Of a stretch of 64,000 nt of DNA, positions 9,167-16,788 are shown in pieces; positions within the stretch are counted from its first letter, which is position 1; the number at the start of each line of letters is the position of its first letter. Under the pieces are notes generated by a model, which was not told the origin of the DNA, did no database searches, and was given only the letters and a program-made list of their open reading frames with translations. The stretch is from Tenacibaculum sp. 190524A05c (lineage in GTDB: Bacteria > Bacteroidota > Bacteroidia > Flavobacteriales > Flavobacteriaceae). The stretch covers positions 896,501 through 960,500 of the forward strand of contig NZ_OZ038523.1 in assembly GCF_964036595.1 (NCBI RefSeq), given 5' to 3'. The position numbers and the translations under genes were made by a program.

Positions 9167-9549
9167 GATTTGTTTGATTAATTATTTAGGGTTTAAAAGT
9201 TGATTTGAATTGAACAGAATTTCAATTCGACAAAACAAAAGAATCACATTAATCAGGAGAAAAAAAATAAAAACCAAAAAGCGAACAAAATGGTTTAAAA
9301 TCAGAACAATTTTACAAAAACCTAAATAACAGCTAGTTAACTTGTTTTTAAAATCAAAAAAAAGCTCGAGACTACTAAATCTCGAGCTCTTTCAATCAAC
9401 TATCAAAAACTAACTAATCACTAACTTTTAAGGAAGTAATTTATATAATTGACGAGTTAATTACAGACTTGTTACATGTTTATAATGCTATTAACTTTTT
9501 TTTAAGACTATTAAGTCCAAAATCAATAGTTTTAAACACTTTTTAACGT
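9167..9549. other. Intergenic region upstream of the secreted hydrolase
   Basis: This 383-base AT-rich gap holds the 5' region of the secreted hydrolase and the 3' terminator of the SPFH operon (9363-9388). I see no open frame with convincing protein character, no tRNA-like clover leaf and no clear promoter match. Confidence 0.5.
9363..9388 (-). terminator. Terminator of the SPFH operon
   Basis: Two perfect 9-base arms, AGCTCGAGA and TCTCGAGCT, flank an 8-base loop. On the minus strand the stem is followed directly by a run of eight or more T. It lies about 160 bases after the SPFH stop codon. Confidence 0.8.
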
Positions 9550-10377
9550 TTACTGATTTCCTAAAATAATTGGCATTCCGCTTTTACCAGAACCAATAAG
9601 TACAACTTTACTATTTGGAGACTCAGATAACTTTAATGTTGCCTCAATTCCTTTCTCTTGTAATATTTTATCAGTTAACGAAGCACTTAAAATTCTATTT
9701 GCTGCAGCTTTACCTTCCGCATCAATTCTTTGACGTTCTGCTTCTTTCTTAGCCTTAGCTAATCTAAATTCATATTCTAAAGCTTCTTGCTCTTGTTTTA
9801 GCTTTCTTTCGATTGCTTCTTTAATTGTTTTAGGCAACTGAACATCTTCCACTAAAACTTTATTTACCTTAATAAATTGATCTTCTAATTCCTTACTTAC
9901 TTCTTCTAAAATCTCTTTTTCAATTACATCTCTTTTACTTGAGTATAATTGTTCCGGTGTATATCGTCCAACTACACTTCTTGCTGCTGCATTAATCGCC
10001 GGATCCAAAATATCTTTGATATAATCTCTTCCTCTAGTTTTATGTAAATAACCTAATTTTTTTAAATCTGGCTTAAACCAAACCGTTCCGTTCACTGTAA
10101 CTTCCAATCCATTTACAGATAATACTTTCATTACATCTGAAATAGACTGTTGTTTTACGTTATATACAAATACATTGTTCCAAGGAGCAATAATGTGAAA
10201 ACCTTCACCTAAAGGTTCTTGATCAGGATCTACTCCTCCAAAGAATCTCCAAACTACTCCAGCTTCACCTGTATCAATAGTTTCTGTAGATTTAATTAGA
10301 AAAATAAAGAAGAAAATAAGTACTGGAATAATAAACACTCCTCTCTTCGGAAAATCAAAATTCGCTTGTTTATTCAT
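9550..10377 (-). CDS. SPFH/prohibitin-family membrane protein
   Basis: This 275-aa protein has one N-terminal membrane segment (about residues 13-27), then an SPFH/Band 7 domain (about 30-190) containing ETIDTGEAGVVWRFFGG and the ARSVVGRYTPEQLYS stretch, and a charged coiled coil (about 190-225, KQEQEALEYEFRLAKAKKEAERQ). Prohibitin-like proteins form membrane-bound rings and often associate with FtsH-type proteases; that role is inferred from the family. It lies 11 bases downstream of the thioesterase gene and is the last gene of a four-gene operon that ends at the hairpin 9363-9388. Confidence 0.88.
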   Translation of the reverse strand: MNKQANFDFPKRGVFIIPVLIFFFIFLIKSTETIDTGEAGVVWRFFGGVDPDQEPLGEGFHIIAPWNNVFVYNVKQQSISDVMKVLSVNGLEVTVNGTVWFKPDLKKLGYLHKTRGRDYIKDILDPAINAAARSVVGRYTPEQLYSSKRDVIEKEILEEVSKELEDQFIKVNKVLVEDVQLPKTIKEAIERKLKQEQEALEYEFRLAKAKKEAERQRIDAEGKAAANRILSASLTDKILQEKGIEATLKLSESPNSKVVLIGSGKSGMPIILGNQ

Positions 10378-10388
10378 AATATTTGGTT

Positions 10389-10781
10389 TTATTGATTGTC
10401 TAATCTATCTTTTACGTATTCTATTCTAGTTTTACCATGTGGCACTGGATTTCCACTTTCATCTAAACTTACCATGATAATTTTATCAATAGTAATAATA
10501 TCCATTCTTGTCAGTTTATTTCTCACTTTACAGTTTAAAGTGATAGAAGTTTTTCCAAATTTTACCACATCGATTCCAATTTCAATAATATCACCCTGAC
10601 GAGCAGAACTCACAAAATCTATTTCAGACATAAATTTTGTAACCGTTTTTGGAATTTCTAATTGTATAATAGCATATAAAGCTACTTCCTCATCAATCCA
10701 TTGTAATAATCTTCCTCCAAATAAAGTTCCGTTTGGATTTAAATCTTCAGGCTTTACCCATTTTCTCGTGTGAAATCTCAT
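10389..10781 (-). CDS. Hotdog-fold acyl-CoA thioesterase (YciA-like)
   Basis: This 130-aa protein is a single hotdog domain of the YciA/BFIT type. The characteristic stretch NPNGTLFGGRLLQWIDEEVALYA (about residues 15-37) carries the catalytic Asp region, and SEIDFVSSARQGDIIEIGIDVVKFG follows. Such enzymes hydrolyse acyl-CoA in the cytoplasm. The start codon overlaps the stop of the CPXCG gene (TAATG), so translation is probably coupled. Confidence 0.88.
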   Translation of the reverse strand: MRFHTRKWVKPEDLNPNGTLFGGRLLQWIDEEVALYAIIQLEIPKTVTKFMSEIDFVSSARQGDIIEIGIDVVKFGKTSITLNCKVRNKLTRMDIITIDKIIMVSLDESGNPVPHGKTRIEYVKDRLDNQ

Positions 10782-10960
10782 TATTGTTCTATATTTCTTA
10801 CTTCAAAATTAACTAATTCATTATGCTCAAATACCGTTGAAACTTGCATTGGATTACAACAAATTTCACAATCTTCTATGTAGGTTTCAGAAACACTTCT
10901 ATCTAACAACATAGAAATTTCTTCCCAACAATAAGGACATTGAAAAAAATATTCTAACAT
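10781..10960 (-). CDS. CPXCG-motif cysteine-rich small protein
   Basis: A 59-aa protein, MLEYFFQCPYCWEEISMLL at its start, carries two cysteine pairs: CPYC (residues 8-11) and CEIC (31-34), the latter followed by a further Cys. This matches the small CPXCG cysteine-rich family and suggests a zinc ribbon. Both ends overlap neighbours by one base as TAATG: its ATG overlaps the stop of the 671-aa membrane protein gene, and its stop overlaps the thioesterase ATG. Function is unknown; a zinc-dependent adaptor or regulator is possible. Confidence 0.9.
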   Translation of the reverse strand: MLEYFFQCPYCWEEISMLLDRSVSETYIEDCEICCNPMQVSTVFEHNELVNFEVRNIEQ

Positions 10961-12975
10961 TATATTTTACCGTAATATTTTCTTAAAAACCATTCTACAG
11001 TTAATAAACCAACTATAACAAATAGTAACCATTTCCAGTGAATTAATCCTCTCTCCTTTTCTACAGATTTCTGAACTGTAAAGTATTTTTTATCATCAAC
11101 CAATTGATTGATTAAATTGTTTTGTTCGTGGCTAAAAAATGTACTTCCTTCTGTTCTCGTAGCTAATTGAGTTAGCTTTTCTGTATTGGCATTAGAAAAC
11201 TGTTCTTCTATTTGAAAATCGGCAACTTTAAATCTTCCAGACTTTTTTACGGTTTGACCTTCCACTGAAACCAAATACGAATAATCTCCTGGAGCCAAAC
11301 CATCAACTTCTACTTTGAAAGAACTATTTGAAAGTGAAAATGGGAAGATTTTTTTCTCTTTTGTAATTGTATTTTCTATAGCAATTTGAATGGAAGCTCT
11401 ACTATCGAATTTAAAATTACTATCTAAATACAATGCAGATATATCTATGGTTTCATTTGCCAAATAGAGATTTTCAATCTTTACATCTAATCGTTTTCTT
11501 TTCTTATTTGAAGATAAAAACTGAACTAAATTTCCTACGAACGCATCAAACTCTTGAAAACTAGTTTCTCTTAAATAACTAGCCGCTCTCCATTTCCAAA
11601 TTCCTTCTCCTAACAATACACCAAATTTCTGTTCTCCTTTTTCGAGAGTTGCTAGAATTGGTTCATCTGTTGTGAAACCTTGTAGCTTTTGGAATAATAA
11701 ACTTTGATGATCTTTCGCAGATACGGCTCCAAATTTATCTTTTAAAGGAGGAAAGTCATTAAAACCAATATCTTTCTGAATAAAGGTTAAATAATTGCTA
11801 TTGTAGGTAGCATTATAATCTTCTGACTGATTTATATAAGATTTTGTAATACCTAACTCTAAGGTATTTATAAAATTCCAATCTGTTTTTGAACCTGTAA
11901 CTATTAAAAAATTTGATTTTCTTTCATCAAAGAATGGCTTAAAATAGATATTCGGTTGATAAGCTATAACGAACTGATATTCTTCAAAACTTCCTTTAAA
12001 CTTGGTGATATTTGAAACCGTAACACTTCGTTGTTTGTTACTCTCAATAGCTTTTGTGAATGCACCCAAATCAGGATGCATTATAGAAGTAAGAATAAGA
12101 ACTTTGGCTTGCTCATCGATAACTTCTACTGAAAAATTCTTTGCATTATTCTTTACATTTTTCTCTCCTGGAAGTTTACTAACAGATGCCGAATAATAAT
12201 GTACTCCTTCTTTATCCGAGGATAAATTTGCTGTAACTGTTATTGAGTTGCTCTCTTTTGAAAGATTCAATGGCTTAGAAAAAATCTTTCTCCCAGATTT
12301 AAAAATAGAGTAAACCACATTTACAGGTTTCTCACCATCGTACTGTATTAAAGCTTCAACCGGAAACTTATTGTTAATGTAACTGTACTTATTTACATTC
12401 AATTGTCCAATTTTAATATCTTCATACTTCGTAGTATCTCCAATAATAACTGGATAAATAGATTTTTTTGAATTCACATAAGCATAATCCTCTCCTATCG
12501 TTTGATTTCCATCTGAAATCAAAATTATTGCTCCATCTTCATCTTTATGAAGGTTATTAATAGATTTAATCGCTTTATGAATGTTCGTATGCGAATCATT
12601 AAAAATTAAACTGTCAGCAGATTGAATGTCCTCTCCAAAAGAGAAAAAATCCAAATCAAATTTATCATTAAGTTTATTCGAACTTTTAAATTCACTTATC
12701 AACTCCTCTACTTTCTTTTCTTCATTAAAAAATGATGTAGATAAAGAATTATCTATAAGAACAGAAAGCTTAGGTTTTATATTAAATGCTTCTTTAATCT
12801 TTAATTGTGGATTAATTAAAAGTAGTAGCAAAAAGAAAATACTTAATGCTCTTAAGGCAAATAATACAATATGATATTTAGGCGCATTTTTTACTTTAAA
12901 AAAGTATTGAAAATATCCTACAGCAACTCCAACTAATAAGGCTAAAATGATATAAAAAAGTACGAGTGTTGACAC
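10960..12975 (-). CDS. Membrane protein with VWA-like domain, unknown function
   Basis: This 671-aa protein has membrane segments at about residues 3-24 and 34-55 and another near the C-terminus (about 648-665). A VWA-like domain follows the second segment, with a MIDAS-type DNSLS motif (75-79) and the strand DGAIILISDGNQT. The rest (about 190-640) looks like periplasmic beta-rich and glutamine-amidotransferase-like structure, as in BatA-type and large VWA proteins. Bacteroidota carry several such proteins near MoxR ATPases and aerotolerance genes, but no MoxR gene is nearby here. It heads the operon with the CPXCG, thioesterase and SPFH genes. Confidence 0.75.
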   Translation of the reverse strand: MSTLVLFYIILALLVGVAVGYFQYFFKVKNAPKYHIVLFALRALSIFFLLLLLINPQLKIKEAFNIKPKLSVLIDNSLSTSFFNEEKKVEELISEFKSSNKLNDKFDLDFFSFGEDIQSADSLIFNDSHTNIHKAIKSINNLHKDEDGAIILISDGNQTIGEDYAYVNSKKSIYPVIIGDTTKYEDIKIGQLNVNKYSYINNKFPVEALIQYDGEKPVNVVYSIFKSGRKIFSKPLNLSKESNSITVTANLSSDKEGVHYYSASVSKLPGEKNVKNNAKNFSVEVIDEQAKVLILTSIMHPDLGAFTKAIESNKQRSVTVSNITKFKGSFEEYQFVIAYQPNIYFKPFFDERKSNFLIVTGSKTDWNFINTLELGITKSYINQSEDYNATYNSNYLTFIQKDIGFNDFPPLKDKFGAVSAKDHQSLLFQKLQGFTTDEPILATLEKGEQKFGVLLGEGIWKWRAASYLRETSFQEFDAFVGNLVQFLSSNKKRKRLDVKIENLYLANETIDISALYLDSNFKFDSRASIQIAIENTITKEKKIFPFSLSNSSFKVEVDGLAPGDYSYLVSVEGQTVKKSGRFKVADFQIEEQFSNANTEKLTQLATRTEGSTFFSHEQNNLINQLVDDKKYFTVQKSVEKERGLIHWKWLLFVIVGLLTVEWFLRKYYGKI

Positions 12976-13075
12976 ATTTTGGTATTTGAAATGTGAAGAT
13001 ATAAATAACCTTTAAATAAAAAGAAGCTTTTTAGTTAATATGACCAAAATCATATTTTAAAAGATATCGGGAATC

Positions 13076-13083
13076 TAACTTTG
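13076..13083 (+). promoter_or_regulatory. -7 promoter box of the small membrane protein gene
   Basis: TAACTTTG matches TAnnTTTG exactly and ends 17 bases before the ATG at 13101. Confidence 0.45.
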
Positions 13084-13100
13084 TAGTAAAATTAATAATT

Positions 13101-13439
13101 ATGATTACCACTAATAATATTACAGTTACAACTGCCGAGAAAAAAAATGTTTCTATCATCGAAATGATAAATAAGAAAATAGAAAAGGAACAAGAAAATA
13201 GTTTTGGAATTACAATATTGTTTGTAATGATTAGTACTATGATTTCTTCAATTGCGATTGGTTTAGCATTACATGATGGATTCTCTTTTGCAATTGTTGC
13301 CTTGTCATCTGTTACAGCAATGGGTACAAATGCAGCTGCATTTAGTCAGAGTCCTTTTAAATATGTAGTTTGGTTAGGAACAATTAGTATCATTACCAAT
13401 ACACTTTTAGTTCTTCTTCAACTGCCTAAATTATTTTAA
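13101..13439 (+). CDS. Small membrane protein, function unknown
   Basis: This 112-aa protein has a polar N-terminus of about 40 residues (Thr/Asn-rich, then Lys/Glu-rich) followed by two or three membrane segments at roughly 43-62, 67-85 and 92-108. No family motif is recognised. It has its own promoter and converges on the truncated haemoglobin gene with a 9-base overlap. A clear promoter and hydrophobic periodicity make it a probable real gene. Confidence 0.75.
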   Translation: MITTNNITVTTAEKKNVSIIEMINKKIEKEQENSFGITILFVMISTMISSIAIGLALHDGFSFAIVALSSVTAMGTNAAAFSQSPFKYVVWLGTISIITNTLLVLLQLPKLF

Positions 13440-13826
13440 TCGATGCTCATAAATTTTAAAGAAGAGCATAGAAGCTATATTTCGTGCTCTTTCTTTTGCT
13501 TGAGTAGCTTTCTCACCAGAAAACAGTTCATCCACAGTTGAAAACCACAATTGTAACCATCGACCGAAGTGTTCTTGTTGAATAGCATTATTGAAATTAG
13601 CATCAACATCTCTATGCGCTTTAATTGGATTTCCTTTGAATTTTCTCACAAAGAATAAATTCGTTTCCCAGAAATCAGTTAGCTTTAATAAATGATCATC
13701 CCATTCTTCTTCTGGAATTGTTTCTAAGAAAAATTTACCGATTACATCATCCTTTTTAATCTTATCATAAAATGTGGATACTAAAACAAAAACATCCTCT
13801 CTATTTTCAATTTGTTTCTTAGCCAT
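13431..13826 (-). CDS. Group III truncated haemoglobin
   Basis: This 131-aa protein is a short 2-on-2 globin. The probable proximal haem ligand is His71 in IKAHRD, followed by the HFGRWL signature (about 86-91) and LWFSTVDELFSG, which together mark group III. Group III globins bind oxygen and nitric oxide in the cytoplasm and are linked to NO or peroxide stress and haem handling. It is divergent from a Crp/Fnr regulator gene with a palindrome between them, so that regulator may control it. Confidence 0.92.
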   Translation of the reverse strand: MAKKQIENREDVFVLVSTFYDKIKKDDVIGKFFLETIPEEEWDDHLLKLTDFWETNLFFVRKFKGNPIKAHRDVDANFNNAIQQEHFGRWLQLWFSTVDELFSGEKATQAKERARNIASMLFFKIYEHRLK

Positions 13827-13848
13827 TCAACCTATAATTTATCGCTGT

Positions 13849-13862
13849 AAAAGTATACTTTT
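13849..13862. promoter_or_regulatory. Perfect 14-bp palindrome, candidate operator
   Basis: AAAAGTATACTTTT is a perfect palindrome in the short gap between the divergent globin and Crp/Fnr genes. Its centre is suited to a dimeric regulator. It differs from the classic FNR TTGAT-ATCAA half sites, so its owner is not established. Confidence 0.4.
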
Positions 13863-13895
13863 ATACTGAGGTTACTTTATGACTAAAATCACAAT

Positions 13896-14492
13896 ATGAT
13901 ACCTGAAGAAAAACTCATAAAATTTAATGCTGAAGTAAAAGAATTTGATAAAGGAGAAATCATCTTTAATCAAAAATCTAATGCTAGAAATTATTATCAA
14001 ATTCGAAGTGGAATTGTAAAAATGAACAATTTCAATGATGATGGTAAAGAATTCATACAAGGTATTTTCTATAAAGGACAAAGCTTTGGTGAACCACCAT
14101 TATTTATAGATATTGATTATCCTGCTAATGCCGAAGCAGTTGAAAATTGTAGTATTTACATTATTTCCAAAGAACGTTTTTTCCAACTCTTAAATACAGA
14201 TCAAGATATTCATTTAACCATCACAAAGAGTTTAGCCAAACGACTGTATTATAAGGCTATTATTGCTTCTGAAATATCTAGTCAAGAACCTGGACATCGA
14301 ATTTTACGTTTCTTTGATTATCTAAAAGAAGATGTACATAATGTTACTGGGAAATTCAGTTTAAAAATTGAATATACACGTCAACAAATCTCAGATTTAT
14401 TAGGACTCCGCGTTGAAACCGTTATTCGTGCCATAAAACAACTTGAAAAAGATGGAGAAGTTAAAATTGAAAAACGAAAAGTATATCGATAA
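13896..14492 (+). CDS. Crp/Fnr-family transcriptional regulator
   Basis: This 198-aa protein has an N-terminal cyclic-nucleotide-binding-like beta barrel (about 15-120, with FDKGEIIFNQKSNARNYYQIRSGIVKM) and a C-terminal winged helix (about 140-195). YTRQQISDLLGLRVETVIRAI is the recognition helix region. There is no N-terminal cysteine cluster, so it is not an iron-sulfur FNR. Its position opposite the truncated haemoglobin gene suggests haem-, NO- or redox-linked sensing, by analogy with DNR-type regulators; this is inference. Confidence 0.88.
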   Translation: MIPEEKLIKFNAEVKEFDKGEIIFNQKSNARNYYQIRSGIVKMNNFNDDGKEFIQGIFYKGQSFGEPPLFIDIDYPANAEAVENCSIYIISKERFFQLLNTDQDIHLTITKSLAKRLYYKAIIASEISSQEPGHRILRFFDYLKEDVHNVTGKFSLKIEYTRQQISDLLGLRVETVIRAIKQLEKDGEVKIEKRKVYR

Positions 14493-14531
14493 AATCATTT
14501 AAAATTAGTAACATAAACTCTTAGGATTTCC

Positions 14532-14539
14532 TATTTTTG
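14532..14539 (+). promoter_or_regulatory. -7 promoter box of purB
   Basis: TATTTTTG matches TAnnTTTG exactly and ends 23 bases upstream of the purB ATG at 14563. Confidence 0.5.
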
Positions 14540-14562
14540 CGCTTTCAACACAACAACAATAA

Positions 14563-15906
14563 ATGAGTTTAACAACATTAAATGCCATCTCTCCTATTGA
14601 TGGTAGATACAGAAACAAAGTAGACCAATTAACAAATTACTTTTCGGAAGAAGCTTTAATTCGCTACAGAGTAAAAGTAGAAATTGAATACTTTATCGCG
14701 TTATGCGAAATTCCTTTACCTCAATTACAAGATATTAATACAGATCTTTTTCCTGAATTAAGAAAAATTTATTCTGAATTCACAACTGAAGATGCTTTAA
14801 AAATTAAAGAAATTGAGAGTATTACTAATCACGATGTAAAAGCCGTAGAATATTTCATCAAGGAAAAATTCGACGCGTTAAACTTACAACAGTATAAAGA
14901 ATTTATTCACTTTGGATTAACTTCTCAAGATATTAATAACACAGCAATTCCTTTATCTATTAAGGAAGCTATTGAAGAAGTATATTTTCCAACGTTAGAT
15001 ACGTTAACTTCTAAGTTAGCGGAATTATGTGAGGAATGGGAAAATGTTCCAATGTTAGCTCGTACTCACGGACAACCAGCATCTCCTACTCGATTAGGAA
15101 AGGAATTATTTGTATTTGTAGAAAGAATCAATCAACAAGTATTGTTTTTACAACACATTCCAAATGCTGCAAAATTCGGTGGAGCAACAGGAAATTACAA
15201 CGCACACAAAGTTGCATATCCTAATATTGACTGGAAAGCTTTCGGTACTTCATTTGTTGAAGAAAGATTAGACTTACATCATTCTTTCCCAACTACGCAA
15301 ATAGAACATTACGATCATATGGCGAGTTTATTTGATGCCATGAAACGTATTAATACAATTTTAATTGATTTAGATAGAGATATTTGGACATACGTGTCTA
15401 TGGATTATTTCAAGCAAAAAATCAAAAAAGGAGAAGTAGGATCATCAGCAATGCCACATAAAGTAAATCCTATTGACTTTGAAAATTCTGAAGGAAACTT
15501 AGGAATTGCAAATGCAATATTTGAACATTTAGCATCAAAACTACCAGTTTCTAGATTACAAAGAGATTTAACTGACAGTACAGTTTTACGTAATGTTGGA
15601 GTTCCATTTGGTCACACCATCATCTCTTTCAAGGCAACATTAAAAGGATTAAATAAATTACTTCTTAACGAAGACAAGTTCAAGGAAGATTTAGAAAACA
15701 ACTGGGCTGTTGCTGCAGAAGCTATTCAAACAATTTTGAGACGTGAAGCTTATCCAAATCCTTATGAAGCTTTAAAAGGATTAACACGTACAAATGAAAA
15801 AATAACTCAAAAGTCCATTGCTGATTTTATCGATACTCTAGAAGTTTCTGATGAAATTAAAAACGAGTTAAAACAAATAACACCATCAAACTATACAGGT
15901 ATTTAA
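14563..15906 (+). CDS. purB: Adenylosuccinate lyase
   Basis: PurB cleaves SAICAR and adenylosuccinate in purine synthesis. The 447-aa length is typical. Residues 1-20 read MSLTTLNAISPIDGRYRNKV, the usual long PurB N-terminus. Visible active-site segments are ARTHGQPASPTRLGK with His169, and the superfamily signature GSSAMPHKVNP (293-303) in the flexible serine loop. A lipoprotein gene follows 3 bases after the stop and is probably cotranscribed. Confidence 0.97.
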   Translation: MSLTTLNAISPIDGRYRNKVDQLTNYFSEEALIRYRVKVEIEYFIALCEIPLPQLQDINTDLFPELRKIYSEFTTEDALKIKEIESITNHDVKAVEYFIKEKFDALNLQQYKEFIHFGLTSQDINNTAIPLSIKEAIEEVYFPTLDTLTSKLAELCEEWENVPMLARTHGQPASPTRLGKELFVFVERINQQVLFLQHIPNAAKFGGATGNYNAHKVAYPNIDWKAFGTSFVEERLDLHHSFPTTQIEHYDHMASLFDAMKRINTILIDLDRDIWTYVSMDYFKQKIKKGEVGSSAMPHKVNPIDFENSEGNLGIANAIFEHLASKLPVSRLQRDLTDSTVLRNVGVPFGHTIISFKATLKGLNKLLLNEDKFKEDLENNWAVAAEAIQTILRREAYPNPYEALKGLTRTNEKITQKSIADFIDTLEVSDEIKNELKQITPSNYTGI

Positions 15907-15909
15907 ACT

Positions 15910-16341
15910 ATGAGATTAGGTTTCCTTTTTTGTGTAATATTATTATCATTTGCATCTTGTAAAGTAGAGACTTCAGGAGATGCAGAACGCTTTAAACAAG
16001 GAGTTTTTGAGATTCCTGCAGTAAATAACTACAGTAAGACTGTTATAGTCAGAAAAGATAGCTTACAAATAGAATATTACTCAAAAAAGGTAACCATATC
16101 TACAGATAGTTCGGTTGTTGAAAAAGAGAAAAAAGAAATTGATACGCTTTACATAACTTGGAAGAACAATTTCGCCTATACATTACAGATTAAAAATCCA
16201 AAAACGGAATTGGAAAAAGATCCTATATTCGTTCAAATCACTAAGGTTAAAGACTCTTCTTATGAGTTTACATCTAGAATAGGATATTCTAAACATAAAA
16301 TTCCTGGAACGCTTTATATCAGCAAAAATCAATCGAAATAA
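15910..16341 (+). CDS. Small lipoprotein, function unknown
   Basis: This 143-aa protein has a lipoprotein signal with the lipobox ending at Cys17 (SFASC). The mature part is short, beta-rich and charged (RKDSLQIEYYSKKVTI, ITWKNNFAYTLQI) and gives no recognised domain. It starts 3 bases after purB and probably shares its transcript, although no functional link to purine synthesis is apparent. Confidence 0.75.
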   Translation: MRLGFLFCVILLSFASCKVETSGDAERFKQGVFEIPAVNNYSKTVIVRKDSLQIEYYSKKVTISTDSSVVEKEKKEIDTLYITWKNNFAYTLQIKNPKTELEKDPIFVQITKVKDSSYEFTSRIGYSKHKIPGTLYISKNQSK

Positions 16342-16426
16342 AAGTTCTACAAATCGCTTAAATTCGTTAAAAAACACGGTAAAGTTAGATTAAATAAAAA
16401 AATCTCCTTAATTTGGCGGATGAATA

Positions 16427-16750
16427 ATGAAATTGATTCGTAGTTACATATCACTAATCCTCCTAGTATTTTTACTAGCGCCTTCGGCGATACAGCTATC
16501 TCATATTATAGCAGAAGAGCATCATGAGGTTGGTATATGTCTATCGGAAGATGAGCAACATTATCATGATCACGATGAAGTTGAATGTGAATTAATTAAA
16601 TTTCATTTAAATGACTTTTCAGTAAATGCTAGTACAACTATTTCTTCAGTTGCATTTACAGAAATTACAACACCTGAAAACTTTTTTTACTTTTTTAAAA
16701 GTGAAAATACTACTTCTTTTAATTTAAGAGGTCCACCCAGTTTAGCTTAA
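16427..16750 (+). CDS. His-rich secreted protein, probable metal-binding partner of the TonB receptor
   Basis: This 107-aa protein has a signal peptide (1-27, ending near APSAIQLSH) and a strongly His/Glu/Asp-rich stretch, EEHHEVGICLSEDEQHYHDHDEVE, that looks like a transition-metal ligand cluster. The C-terminus is NLRGPPSLA. It is followed after 38 bases by a TonB receptor gene on the same strand. A role as periplasmic metal chaperone or sensor for the receptor is inferred from composition and position. Confidence 0.75.
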   Translation: MKLIRSYISLILLVFLLAPSAIQLSHIIAEEHHEVGICLSEDEQHYHDHDEVECELIKFHLNDFSVNASTTISSVAFTEITTPENFFYFFKSENTTSFNLRGPPSLA

Positions 16751-16788
16751 TTATTCGAAAAAATAATTTAGTTAAACTAAAAATCATA

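Noticed and set aside
9167..9549. Possible small RNA or small gene in the 383-base gap
   Set aside because: The only strong structure is the SPFH terminator; no promoter, conserved-looking RNA fold or coding pattern could be supported.
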